NCBI GenBank assembly: GCA_963575745.1
Contig: CAUYUJ010000936.1
Span: 192,501-256,500 of the forward strand
From: Prorocentrum cordatum
Lineage: Eukaryota > Sar > Dinophyceae > Prorocentrales > Prorocentraceae
Direction of reading: 5' to 3'
Length of the DNA: 64,000 bases
Positions 21,248 to 31,285 of this stretch are shown in pieces (within the stretch, counting starts at the first letter, position 1; each line of letters begins with the position of its first letter). Made by a program: the position numbers and the translations under genes. The notes beneath the pieces were generated by a model that was not told the origin of the DNA, ran no database searches, and saw only the letters and a list, made by a program, of their open reading frames with translations.

Positions 21248-21500
21248 ATCTGCGCCGCGCGGGCCTTCGGGGAGGAGCTGCCGTGCAAGCTCTCCGCGGA
21301 GGCCTTCGTGGACCTGGCCGCGGCGCGCGGGCGGCTGCGGCAGCTCGCGCGCGCGGGGCCCCCGGGCGGCGACGGCAGCGGCGAGGAGGCCGGCAGCGAG
21401 CCCTACCCACTGAGGGACTGCCGCGTGGTGTCGGGGGCCGTGGAGCGGCTGCTCCAGAGCGTCGCGGGCGGGTTCGGGGCGCCAGGCCCGCGGTCCGATG
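21248..21500 (+). CDS. probable exon with Ala/Arg-rich helix
   Basis: After the acceptor CCCCCCAG a phase-0 frame of about 84 residues encodes ICAARAFGEELPCKLSAEAF, then DLAAARGRLRQLARAG and VERLLQSVAGGFGAPG. The composition looks like genuine dinoflagellate coding sequence. No family can be named; a C-terminal helicase extension would fit the order. It runs into a poly-G tract, which probably marks intron sequence. Confidence 0.5.
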
Positions 21501-21813
21501 AGCCACCGAGAGGGCCGGGGGGGGGGGGGGGCAAGCGAGAGCTGGTCGCCACCGTCGGCCCCCCGGCCCGGGGGCCGGTGTTTGTCACCACCCACCAGAC
21601 CACCCCAACCCAACCCGGAGGCCTCGATTTGCCCTCCATGTCCAGTGGGGGGGGGGGTCGGGGAACATCGAGAAGACACACATGGAACCCGTACCCCCCC
21701 CAACCCGAAGCTCGGGCTTTCGGGATGGGTTGGGGTGGCCTGGTAGGTAGTCAGTCTGGGCTCCGCGAACGGCGGGCGCGCGGCCGTTCCGGGTCCGGGT
21801 CCGGATGCCCCGG

Positions 21814-22005
21814 ACCCAGACCCCCGATCGACGTCATGATTTTTTCATGACGCGACCCCCAGAGGTCCGGACCCATTCCCCGGGACCGGCTTTTCATCCC
21901 GAGTCGTTTTTTGACGGTCCTGAGGGCCGGTAAGGGCCCCCGGAGGCCGAAAATAGCGAAAAACGTCCCGTCGTGATTTTTGTCATGCCTCGAGGGGGTC
22001 TGGGC
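21814..22005 (-). mobile_element. family A TIR element, copy 3 (inverted)
   Basis: About 191 bp in the opposite orientation to copies 1 and 2. Ends are ACCCAGACCCCCGATCG and GAGGGGGTCTGGG. The internal hairpin GTCATGATTTTTTCATGAC lies now on the left. It retains all core phrases, including TTTTTTGACGGTCC. Confidence 0.85.
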
Positions 22006-22157
22006 TGGCGCCGCAGGCCGGGATGGCCCGCGGCAGAGGCCTATAGGGCAGGCGGCAGGAGTGTGCCGTCTCCGTGCGTGCCTCGTTGGCTGCTCCTTAT
22101 GGGGGCCTCTGGGAGGTCGGGCGGCCCCGCCCCCGCCAGCAGAGCATCGCATCTTAG

Positions 22158-22245
22158 GAGGAGGAGGAGGAGGAGGAGGAGGAGGAGGAGGGGGAGGAGG
22201 AGGAGGGGGAGGAGGGGGAGGAGGAGGAGGAGGAGGAGGAGGAGG
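22158..22245. repeat. (GGA)n microsatellite
   Basis: About 88 bp of GGA/GGG triplets just left of the type 1b repeat head. Similar arrays lie at 30115-30240, 49566-49765, 50588-50757, 54215-54475 and 55780-55880. Confidence 0.95.
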
Positions 22246-22249
22246 GTGT

Positions 22250-22540
22250 TTGGGCTTTTGTCCCCGGCCCTCCTTGGTGGAGTTCTCGTTTTGAACAGAG
22301 CGCTGTGGTCGCGGCCTTCCTCTGCCTCCCCGCGCTGCCCTCCTTCTCTGTCTCTCTCTCTCTCTCTCTTGTGTTCTTGTTATCTTTCTCACTTTCTCGT
22401 TTCCTAACCCTCTTTGCCTGGGATCTCGATGTGGATAGAGCATGGTGGTCGCATCCCTCCTGACAGCCCCCTCCCGCCTCCTCCATGTCCGTTTGTGCTA
22501 TATATATACATAATACATACATGCATGCATGCATCAATGA

Positions 22541-22577
<37 letters not shown>

Positions 22578-23880
22578 TCTGTCTCTCTTCTCTCCTCTTG
22601 TCTTGTACCTCTCTCGTACCTGCCTCCGACCTCGCCATCCATAGGGGCTGCGATCTGCGAAACCGTCGCCACTTTCGAGGGCGGCTGGGGGGGCCAGCAC
22701 AACGACGCCATACGCGGAGCTAAACTAGGCCTCGTCATCCGTGGGAGGTCTGCGATCTGCTTTCGATGGCTGCTGGGTGGGGGGGGGAGGGGGTAGCACA
22801 GTGGCGCCATACGGGGATTCAGATTCGACCTCGCCATCCGTGGGGGGTCTGCGATCTGCGAAACTGTCCCCACTTTCGAGAGCTGCTGGGGGCGGCAGCA
22901 CAGTGATGCCATATGCGGGTTCAGACTCGACCTCGCCATCCCTGGAGGGCTGCGCGATCGGCGAAACTGTCGCATTTTTCGAGGGCTGCTGGGGGGCCAG
23001 TACAGTGAAGTCACACAGACTCAGATTTGACCTCTCCATCCTTGGGGAGCTGCGATCTGCGAAACTGCCGCTTCTTTCGATGGCTGCTGGAGGGGCCAGC
23101 GCAGTGACGCCATACGCGGGTTCAGATTCGACCTCGCCATCCCCGGGGGGCTGCGATCGGCGAAACGGTCGCCACTTTCGTGGGCTCATGGCGGGGGCAG
23201 CACAGTGACGCCATATGCGGGTTCAGATTCGACCTCGCCATCCATGGGAGGCTGCGATCGGCGACACGGTTGCCACTTTCGAGGGCTGCTGGCGGCTGGC
23301 AGTACAGTGACGCCACATGCAGGTTCAGATTCGACCTCGCCATCCCTGGAGGGCTTCCATCGGCGAAGCTGTCGCCCCTTTCGAGGGCTCATGGCGGGGG
23401 CAGCACAGTGACGCCATACGCGGATTCAGATTGCACCTCGCCATCCCTTGGGGTCTGCGATCGGCGAAACAGTCGCCACTTTCGAGGGCTTAATATGGGG
23501 GGCAGCACAGTGACGCCATACGCGGGTTCAGATTCGACCTCGCCATTTCTGGGGGGCTGCGATCGCCGAAACGGTCGCCATTTTCGAGGGCTGCTGGGGG
23601 GGGCGCAGCATGGTAGGGGCCCTACCCAGAGTCAGTCTAGACCTCGCCATCCCTGGGTGGCTGCGATTTGCGAAACTGGCGCCACTTTCGAGGGCTTGCT
23701 GGCGGGGCAGCGTAGTGAGGCACTACCTAGACTCAGATCGAGGGCTCCTGGGGTGGGCAGCATATTGGGTAACCTGCCGCGGACCTACATGAGACCTCGC
23801 CATTCCCTTGTGGGGGGTGTTATCTGGGAAAGTGCTGCCACTCTCGAGGGCTGCTTGGGGGGGGAGTTTTCTTTCATTTC
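22250..23880 (+). repeat. composite repeat type 1b: head plus ~101-bp tandem array, + orientation
   Basis: Head 22255-22310 (CCTCCTTGGTGGAGTTCTCG then TTTTGAACAGAGC) is followed by a pyrimidine-rich spacer with a (TA)n run (22540-22574) and about eleven units of about 101 bp from 22625. Units contain TCGACCTCGCCATCC, GCTGCGATCTGCGAAAC and GCCACTTTCGAGGGCTGC. The array at 26800-28390 carries the same unit inverted. Confidence 0.88.
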
Positions 23881-23899
23881 GATTCACCTCCGTCATGCC

Positions 23900-24330
23900 C
23901 TTGCACACCGACCGGTGCTCGGTTTATTGCCGGTCGCGCAGCTCGGCCAGCCTCCCCAGTGGCGTGCGCAACACGTGATTGCAGGTCCCTGCCACGTCGC
24001 CCCCCCTGTGAATCCTTCCCAGCTGTTCTGGGGCCACGCGTGGAACGCAGGGGTTGGGCACGTCGTCCGCGCAGCAGTCTGCCCCCCCCCCTGGCCCTCG
24101 GGGTGGCCGGGGGACCGCGGCGTCAGGCCGGTGGTGCGCGCCCCAGCCCGGGGGCGAGGTCAAGTGGCTGAGGGCGGGCGGGGAGGGTGCCGGCGACGGG
24201 GCCGGCCTCGACCCCCTGCGGGAGTTTGGGGAGCTGCAGGCGCCGGGGGCCGCACGACGGCACACACCAGGCACACGTTGCGAAGAAGTTGCCAGTCTGA
24301 AGCAGATCTCTAGCCCTAGGTTTGGCACCA
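23900..24330 (+). other. GC-rich coding-like stretch, function unknown
   Basis: Non-repetitive sequence after the type 1b array. Two + frames have plausible composition, one of them around 24160-24310 (GGEVKWLRAGGEGAGDG...LREFGELQ). No motif is recognised and exon limits cannot be fixed. It may be another exon of the gene upstream. Confidence 0.3.
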
Positions 24331-24546
24331 CCTGGCATCGATGCCGATCTTAAGGATTCCCTCGGTCTCCGTGGGCCCATCCCTGAGATTGTCGTCGCTG
24401 CTTGCTTGCCCATCTCAGGGATAGGCTGGCCTGCCAGCGGGTGCGCCACGATCGCATCGTGTCTCCGCGGGGGGGCCACTGAGCCCTGGGCCACCGTGCG
24501 AAGCTCAGAGTCGACGATGGATGTTGTATCCGAGTCTGGCATTTGC

Positions 24547-24639
24547 CCATATCCACCGCCTGGGGGATCGATCCTCGTGGGCTTCACAGGCGGTGGATAT
24601 GGATATGGACATGGATATGGATATGGATATGGATATGGA

Positions 24640-24686
<47 letters not shown>

Positions 24687-24775
24687 GGGCCCCCAGGGGC
24701 CAAAACATGTCCATATCCACCGCCCGCCGGGGCACCAGGACGTCGGTTCCCAGGCGGCGGATATGGATCAATTCC
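24547..24775. repeat. two hairpins flanking GGATAT and (TA)n arrays
   Basis: Perfect 16-bp arms CCATATCCACCGCCTG and CAGGCGGTGGATATGG (24547-24562 and 24587-24602) are followed by GGATAT hexamers and (TA)n (about 24648-24684). A second, imperfect hairpin of the same arm sequence lies at about 24709-24767. The single arm recurs at about 55026. Confidence 0.8.
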
Positions 24776-25191
24776 CGCTTCGTATTTTACAGGAAGCGTT
24801 CGCATCGTGCGTGCTAACTGTGAGCATGAACTTCCAGAGGTCCGCCGGGCTCTCTCTCTTTGGTCGGCGCGGGCGGGCCCTCCCTACAGGTCGAAGTTCC
24901 CGGGAGGTTGAGCTCGGCTAGCCTTGGTCCCAGTCCGGCATAATTCAATTCTTGCGTGTTTCAGTTATGAGATTAACAATCCAGCAGTATTCAATTATTT
25001 AGTGCTGCTTCCTCGGAGCTCATTCGACCTGGTAGCGAGCTATCTGATCGGGCCTGACTTTCCGTGGTCGATCGTGCCAAAAAGCTCCTCAGGAGTTGCC
25101 CCCTGACCCTCCCCTCACCCTCCCCCTAACCCTCCCCTCACCCTGAGCGGCGCCTCCGTCGCCGCCCCGGGCGTCCCTCGGGTGGTTGCAG

Positions 25192-25785
25192 CGCCGACCG
25201 GTGACATTTGGCGGTACCCCGAAGGGTTGTGCTCATGTCTGTTCGGTTGGCTGGTTCTCCGAGGAGGCAGCCGCCTTGGCGCTCGGCGGCAGCGGATCCG
25301 AGCTGGCTCGCCTGCGCAACGAGGTCGTGCGGGCGATCCACCGCGTGGACGACCCGCGGGCCTTGCAGAGATTGCTGGCTATGGCCATCGAGGGCGGCGA
25401 GGAGGATAAGAAGGACAAGCAAGAGAAGGAGAAGATGGAGAAGCAGGAACACAACGAGAAGAAGGATAAGAAGGAGAAGAAGGAGAAGAAGGAACACAAC
25501 GAGAAGAAGGAGAAGAAGGAGAAGAAGGATAAGGATGATAAGGAGAAGAAGGACAGCGTGGACGACCCGCGGGCCTTGCAGAGATTGCTGGCTATGGCCA
25601 TCGAGGGCGGCGAGGAGGATAAGAAGGACAAGCAAGAGAAGGAGAAGATGGAGAAGCAGGAACACAACGGGAAGAAGGAGAAGAAGGATAAGAAGGAGAA
25701 GAAGGAACACAACGAGAAGAAGGAGAAGAAGGAGAAGAAGGATAAGGATGATAAGGAGAAGAAGGACAGCGTGGATGCGAAGTAG
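25192..25785 (+). CDS. Lys/Glu-rich exon with internal tandem duplication
   Basis: After the acceptor GGTGGTTGCAG a phase-0 frame encodes about 197 residues and ends at a TAG (25783-25785). An N-terminal helix-forming part (SELARLRNEVVRAIHRV) is followed by two copies of a ~71-residue unit. Each opens DDPRALQRLLAMAIEGGEED and continues as a highly charged lysine/glutamate helix. The second copy starts 213 bp after the first and is nearly identical. It looks like a terminal exon with a flexible or coiled C-terminus. I cannot tell whether it belongs to the helicase gene. A foldback element follows 40 bp after the stop. Confidence 0.5.
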   Translation, partial: RRPVTFGGTPKGCAHVCSVGWFSEEAAALALGGSGSELARLRNEVVRAIHRVDDPRALQRLLAMAIEGGEEDKKDKQEKEKMEKQEHNEKKDKKEKKEKKEHNEKKEKKEKKDKDDKEKKDSVDDPRALQRLLAMAIEGGEEDKKDKQEKEKMEKQEHNGKKEKKDKKEKKEHNEKKEKKEKKDKDDKEKKDSVDAK

Positions 25786-25825
25786 AAGCAGGCCGAAGAA
25801 GAAACACTGCTTACACATAAACGGT

Positions 25826-25950
25826 TGGAGCTCCGCGCGGATCTCTTGGATGGGCGCTGGGCCCCACCAGCAGCGCCTCTGGAGACGCCCCTGGCGCGCT
25901 CCGTGCCTCGGGCAGGGGGATCCAGCGCCGATCCAAGGACTACGTTTATG
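25826..25950. mobile_element. family F foldback element, copy 2
   Basis: Left arm GGAGCTCCGCGCGGATCTC then TTGGATGGGCGCTGGG; the right arm complement is CAGCGCCGATCCAAGGACT. The core is AGCGCCTCTGGAGACGCC. It matches foldbacks at 17986 and 54025. Confidence 0.72.
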
Positions 25951-26730
25951 CAGTTCACTCTTACTTGAGAGATGTGGACAGGGCGGAAGGATCCAAGAAT
26001 TCCGTTTGTGTGTTTGAAGGGTAAGGTGGACAAGATGAATCATAAGGACGACCAGTGTTGATTCTGAATCCGTTCAGCATTGATGGCTGGCAGGCTTGCC
26101 TGATGCCGCTAGCGTTCGTGGCAGAGGCCTGAGGAACAGTCCGACGTGGAAGTCAGGCCCCTTGCGTGAGCTGGCAAGTTTTGAACATACGAGTCTACAA
26201 TATTCCTGGACTGGCCCCAGCGTCACTTCCCTACATTGTTTGTGTCCAGCACCACGTCTGCGACTCCTCGCTGCAACATCTCCGCGGCCCAGGTTGGAAC
26301 ATGTGCACATCTGCATCATGCACATCAGCTCGCAGCCAGTTTCCCATGTTCGACCCTCCTTGTTCTAGAGGGAGCCCTAAACAGTCGTTGGCCGCACCAG
26401 CAGATCACGATAAGAAGGGATAGGACTGGTCAGTCAGAAGTGGCGGCAAGTGGATGGGGGCGCTGCACAAGAAAACAGTGGACGAGAGAAAGGACGTGAG
26501 CACAGTCTGTGGAGCGACAGATGGAACATTACCCTGGCGACGTACCCAACCCCTGCGAAATGCGGTGCAGGAGTAGCTTGGGAGATTTGACGAGAAGGCG
26601 GGGACGTGACGTGGACGCATCTATTTCTGCGAGCGGCATTCGGAGGGTTCGCAGGCCCCCAATCATGGGAAACTCGATGAGTAACTAAGTGAACCCCTGA
26701 GCCACTAAGGAAGACGCGAGGTCCCAAATG
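25951..26730. other. no recognised feature
   Basis: Unique-looking sequence of moderate GC. Short frames on both strands lack recognisable motifs. No terminal or tandem repeats seen. Confidence 0.5.
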
Positions 26731-26799
26731 AGACGGTGGACAAGGGGCTTGGAACGCCGGCGAGGCAGCAGCAACATGACATGCCCCCCCAGCGACGGC

Positions 26800-28530
26800 G
26801 AGGCCTCGCTCAGGTTTGCGCAGTGCCTCACTCCGTTGGACCCACCAGCAGCCCTCGAAAGTGGCGAGCCGACCAGCAACCCTCGAAAGTGGTGACAGTT
26901 TCGCAGGGCGCAGCCCCCCAGGGACGGGGAGGTCCCGCTCAGATCCGCGCGGTGCTTCACTCTGGTGGACCCACCAGCAGCCCTCGAGAGTGGCGACGGG
27001 TTCGCAAATCGCAGCCCCCCCAGGGACGGGGAGGTCCCGCTCAGATCCGCGCGGTGCTTCACTCCGCTGGACCCACCAGCAGCCCTCGAAAGTGGCGACA
27101 GTTTCGCAGATCGCAGCCCCCCAGGGACAGAGAGGTTCCGCTCAGATCCTCGCGGTGCCTCACTCCTCTGGACCCACCAGCAGCCTTCGAAAGTGGCGAC
27201 ATTTTCGCAGATCGCAGCCCCCCAGCGACGGGGAGGCCCCGCTCAGATCCGCGCGGTGCTTCACTCTGGTGGACCCACCAGCAACCTTGGAAAGTGGCGA
27301 CGGTTTCGCAGATCGCACCCCCCCCAGGGACGGGGAGGTCCCGCTCAGGTCCGCGCGGTGCCTCACTCCGCTGGACCCACCAGCAGCCCTCGAAAGTGGC
27401 GACGGTTTCGCAGATCGCAGCCCCCCAGGGACGGGGAGGTCCCGCTCAGGTCAGCGCGGTGCCTCACTCCGCTGGGCCCAAAAGCAGCCCTCGAAACTGC
27501 TGACACTTTCGCAGGGCGCAGCCCCCCAGGGACGGGGAGGTCCCGCTCAGATCCGCGCGGTGCTTCACTCTGGTGGACCCACCAGCAGCCCTCGAAAGTG
27601 GCGACGGTTTCGCAGATCGCAGCCCCCCCAGGGACGGGGAGGTCCCGCTCAGGTCCGCGCGGTGCTTCGCTCCGCTGGACCCACCAGCAGCCCTCGAAAG
27701 TGGCGACAGTTTCGCAGATCGCAGCCCCCCAGGGACAGAGAGGTTCCGCTCAGATCCTCGCGGTGCCTCGCTCATCTGGACCCACCAGCAGCCTTCGAAA
27801 GTGGCGACATTTTCGCAGATTGCAGCCCCCCCAGGGACGGGGAGGCCCCGCTCAGGTCCGCGCGCTGCTTCACTCTGGTGGACCCACTAGCAGCCCTCGA
27901 AAGTGGCGACGGTTTCGCAGGGCGCAGCCCCCCAGGGACGGGGAGGTCCCGCTCAGGTCCGCGCGGTGCTTCACTCTGGTGGACCCACCAGCAGCCCTCG
28001 AAAGTGGCGACGGTTTCGCAAATCGCAGCCCCCCCAGGGACGGGGAGGTCCCGCTCAGATCCGCGCGGTCCCTCATTACGCTGGACCCACCCGCAGCCCT
28101 CGAAAGTGGCGACAGTTTCGCAGATCGCAGCCGCCAGCAGCCCTCGGAAGTGGGGACGGTTTCGCAGACCGCAGCCCCTAAGGACGGGGAGGTCCCGCTC
28201 AGGTCCGCGCGGTGCCTCTCTCCGCTGGACCCGCCCGCAGCCCTGGAAAGTGGCGACGGTTTCGCAGGGCGCAGCCCCCCAGGGACGGGGAGGTCCCGCT
28301 CAGATCCGCGCGGTGCCTCTCTCCGCAGGACCCACCAGCAGCCCTCGAAAGTTGCGACGGTTTCGCAGATCGCAGCCCCCCAGACAAGGCAAGAGGAGAC
28401 AAGAAGGAGGTGGGCGGGAGGCGGGAGGCGGGAGGCGGGAGGAAGGAACGAGGACGCGCGAGCATTGCTCTATTCAAAACGAATACCCAACCAAGGAGGG
28501 TTGGGACAACGATGATTGGAAGACTGGCAC
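26800..28530 (-). repeat. composite repeat type 1b, inverted copy
   Basis: Reading the - strand: head at about 28515-28465 (CCTCCTTGGTTGGGTATTCG then TTTTGAATAGAGC), pyrimidine-rich spacer, then about sixteen ~101-bp units down to 26800. Units match those at 22.6-23.7 kb. The pair forms a large inverted repeat about 3 kb apart. Very long spurious frames occur on the + strand because the units are close to 102 bp. Confidence 0.88.
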
Positions 28531-28869
28531 ATGGCAACTCTCAATGGAATCGACTACTCCAGATTTCGTAATAAAGGTAGGGGGGGTCTCATTTCGGGGG
28601 GGGATCTCTTCCAGGCTTTCTTGGAGGGCCTGGGGGGTCTGAGGACGATGTTTTGGACGGTTCTCCCACGGGGGAGGTCTGAAATGGCTTGTCTTGGAGG
28701 GTCCAGACCCCCTCCCTTTTATTACGAAATCTGGAGTCTTGTAGGAGGGGGCGGGAGAGGGATGGGATGGGACGGGGTGGTGGCCCGTCTTACTGCAGGT
28801 CGCAACTTGCTCCGGTGGCCCGGTGGTTGCAATCTCCTCGCATCGAATGGCTTTCGGCCCCTCCCGCCG

Positions 28870-29195
28870 CCGTCGGCACGCGCCGTGGCCCAGAGGCGAG
28901 AGGCATCTTGGAAGCCTCTGGGGATCCTTCGGGGTCTCTCGGGGTCTCGTGGGGGGTCCTCTCGAAAGGAGTTTGAAGGCATCTTAGGCCCTCTCAGGTT
29001 GTCTCGGGTTGTTATTTTGTGGGGCCCTTCGGGGTCCCTCTTGGGCTGTCCTGGCGCCGCCTTGGCCAGTCTTGCAAGGTCTTGTAGCTCTCTTGGGCCG
29101 TCTTCGGCTCTTCCAGAGGCTTCCTTGAGCCGCCTCGGGTGGATATTGGGTCCCTCTTGGGCAGTTTCGGGTGGCTGGAGCCATCTTCAGCCACA
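28870..29195. repeat. CTTGGGGCC-type repeat block, copy 3
   Basis: Phrases TCTCGGGGTCTCG, TCTTGGGCCGTC and CTTCCTTGAGCCGCC in irregular series. It ends in ACACACACAC and a (TA)n run at 29195-29255. Confidence 0.65.
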
Positions 29196-29394
29196 CACAC
29201 ACACACATACATATATCTATATATATACATATATATATATATATACACATATACATACATATGTGGCAGTTACAGCAGGCGCGTCGAACAAGAGATCAGC
29301 CTTCCAGCAGGTGGCCCTCAGAAATCGATAATCGATAATCCACCGATGGTCATGTTACTCATGGGAGCTTTGTATACCCTAGCAATTCCGTCTT

Positions 29395-29515
29395 TAGAGT
29401 GCACTAGCATCGACTAGCGTCTGCTAGTCGATGAGATGGCGCCGAGTTAGTGTCGGCTAGCGTCGACTGGCGTCGAATAGTTTCGGCTAGCGTCGAATAG
29501 CGTCGCTTCAGCGCT
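29395..29515. repeat. degenerate GCGTCGAATAG repeats
   Basis: About ten degenerate units of roughly 11 bp (GCATCGACTA, GCGTCTGCTA, GCGTCGAATA). No coding function. 29516-30000 holds no feature I can identify. Confidence 0.7.
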
Positions 29516-30114
29516 GATTCGCAAGAGCCAGCAGCATGGTATGAGAGGCTCCCATGAGTTGCCGCAGAACACAGAAGCCCTCGGTCACCTCAGCTTAGCT
29601 CTGGGCCCTGGTGAGTTGTGCGCCCTCAGCTTCGTATGGCACGACTTCTCTGTTGCCGTCTATGCCGCATCTGCCTCCCGCCTTTCCGTCGCACGAATCC
29701 AGGGTCCCCTCTGAGCCCACTCCGCAAACTCGGCAAGCTTTACACCTGTGTGGTTGGAGCCTACGGGAAGACGCAATTCAGGAGCGCAGCCAAACGGTAT
29801 CCCCCAGGCAAAGGCCCCTCCGCCTAAGCTGTTGGCCTTCTAAGAAAGCTTTGAAGTAACCAGAGCCTGCCGTCTGGTTGTCCTGACCTTTCTTTGGTAC
29901 TTTGAAAACAGAAGGCCCTCAACACCTTGTTAGTAGTATTGCTCAACCTTTTCTTGTATCATCTGAACCTTTTTCGCATGTTGTTTTCTTGACCTTTTTA
30001 GTCGTGGAAGGCCCCCTTTCTGGGCCCCCGCAGCGTGCGGGCTCGGCCCGCCTCGCTCGGAGGAGCTCCGCGCCTCGGCGTCCTGGGCGGGATCCCGCAT
30101 GAGGGCCGCGAGAG

Positions 30115-30240
30115 GGGCAGGAGGAGGAGAAGGAGGAGGAGGAGGGAGGGAGGCAGGGAGGGAGGGAGGGAGGGAGGGAGGAGGAGGAGGAGGGAGGAGG
30201 GGGGAGGAGGAGGAGGAGGAGGAGGAGGAGGAGGAGGACG
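30115..30240. repeat. (GGA)n microsatellite
   Basis: GGA/GGGA repeats, about 125 bp, directly left of a perfect hairpin. Confidence 0.93.
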
Positions 30241-30247
30241 CGCCGCT

Positions 30248-30281
30248 GGGACCACTGCACCCCCACGGGTGCAGTGGTCCC
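30248..30281. repeat. perfect 15-bp-arm hairpin
   Basis: Arms GGGACCACTGCACCC (30248-30262) and GGGTGCAGTGGTCCC (30267-30281) around the loop CCAC, between a GGA array and a family B fragment. Confidence 0.92.
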
Positions 30282-30290
30282 GCTAGACAG

Positions 30291-30413
30291 CGCTACATCG
30301 GGCCTGCCCCATCCACAGGGGGAGTATTCAAAAACAGTAAGAAGATGATATGGGGACGATGTGTTGCCACTTGATGAGCATTTTTTTGGCATGTCTTGGT
30401 GAGTTTGAGTGAA
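30291..30413 (+). mobile_element. family B element, truncated at the retrotransposon
   Basis: Left end ACATCGGGCCTGCCCC followed by CACAGGGGGAGTATTCAAA and GGGGACGATGTGTTG, matching the left two thirds of the 18391 copy. The right TIR is missing because the copia LTR begins at 30414. I did not find the missing end beyond the far LTR. Confidence 0.6.
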
Positions 30414-30959
30414 TGTATAGTCCGTGAATCCGTCGTCCGTGGAGCTTGCTGCTCCGCTACCATGCAATGGTCCCGTCAGAACCGCTGCCCTCTGCTGAAT
30501 CCTTGGAGACTGCTTTCCTCTGTTCTCCTGTCGATGCGCCGGTCACTCTCGATGGTAACGTCTTGGAAGCACGGGCAGTTGGAAGCGCGAGGCTGCTCGC
30601 GCGATGGTGATGAGGGGAGCTGTTTACTGTTGCGGGCCAGCTCGCAATCTTGCGCCTCGGAGAAGCACACCAGAAGTCCAGCGACCTGTGTCGCTGCAAG
30701 GCTTGAGCCAAGACGGTTTCGGCGGAAACGCTTCGGAATCGTGTGACACGCTTATAATGAGCCCCTGGTGCTTGGGGTTCTTCAGGGGCCCTCGGGGAGG
30801 CCATTAAGCATGGCTAGATTGCAAATATAGAGCAGGACGCACGATACGCCGTGAATCGCAGACTTACATACAATAGGGTTCCTGTGGAGCCTGAGTGTAC
30901 ATAGTAGCTCACACTCGGCCTCTAGAGGCCGCCTGTCGTAAGTAGGCTCTGGTCAGGCA
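30414..30959 (-). repeat. 3' LTR of the copia-like element
   Basis: On the - strand it starts TGCCTGACCAGAGCC and ends GGACTATACA, so it keeps the TG...CA termini. It aligns over its whole length with 38978-39522, with scattered substitutions and small indels (roughly 85-90% identity by eye over the parts compared). Confidence 0.93.
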
Positions 30960-31285
30960 GGCTCTGGGCTGTGAGTTGCATGCCCAAAATTTAAATATCG
31001 ATGTGTCGGCATCCCTGCTGCCGACTCCTGAATTCACAGAAAGCACAGAGCGTGGGAGCGGTCTCACCGTGCCCCATAGGGCTATGTCTCTGGCAGGGTA
31101 GTGCTGCTCGTTGGGATTGTCGCGGGCGAAGTAGATTAAAGCCTCCAGGACTGCATCTTCATCTTCGTCGGGTAGTGGCTTGCCATGATCGGGCCTGTCG
31201 ATGCCCGCGGCCTTGCGTTTCCTGGCACTGCGATGGAGGGGTCGTCCACCAATCTCCAGCGTTGTTCTGATCTGGAAAACTCGAT

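Noticed and set aside
22620-23720. Array of regularly spaced repeats resembling a CRISPR
   Set aside because: The unit is continuous (~101 bp) with no unique spacers, in a eukaryotic context with no cas genes.
25100-25140. CCCTAACCCTCC-like run as an internal telomere repeat
   Set aside because: Too short and irregular (CCCTCCCC, CCCTAACCC, CCCTCACC); not the TTTAGGG repeat expected for dinoflagellates.
26736-28642. Reading frames of 255-608 residues on the + strand
   Set aside because: They arise from the near-102-bp tandem unit (divisible by three); the protein repeats with the DNA and no domain is visible.
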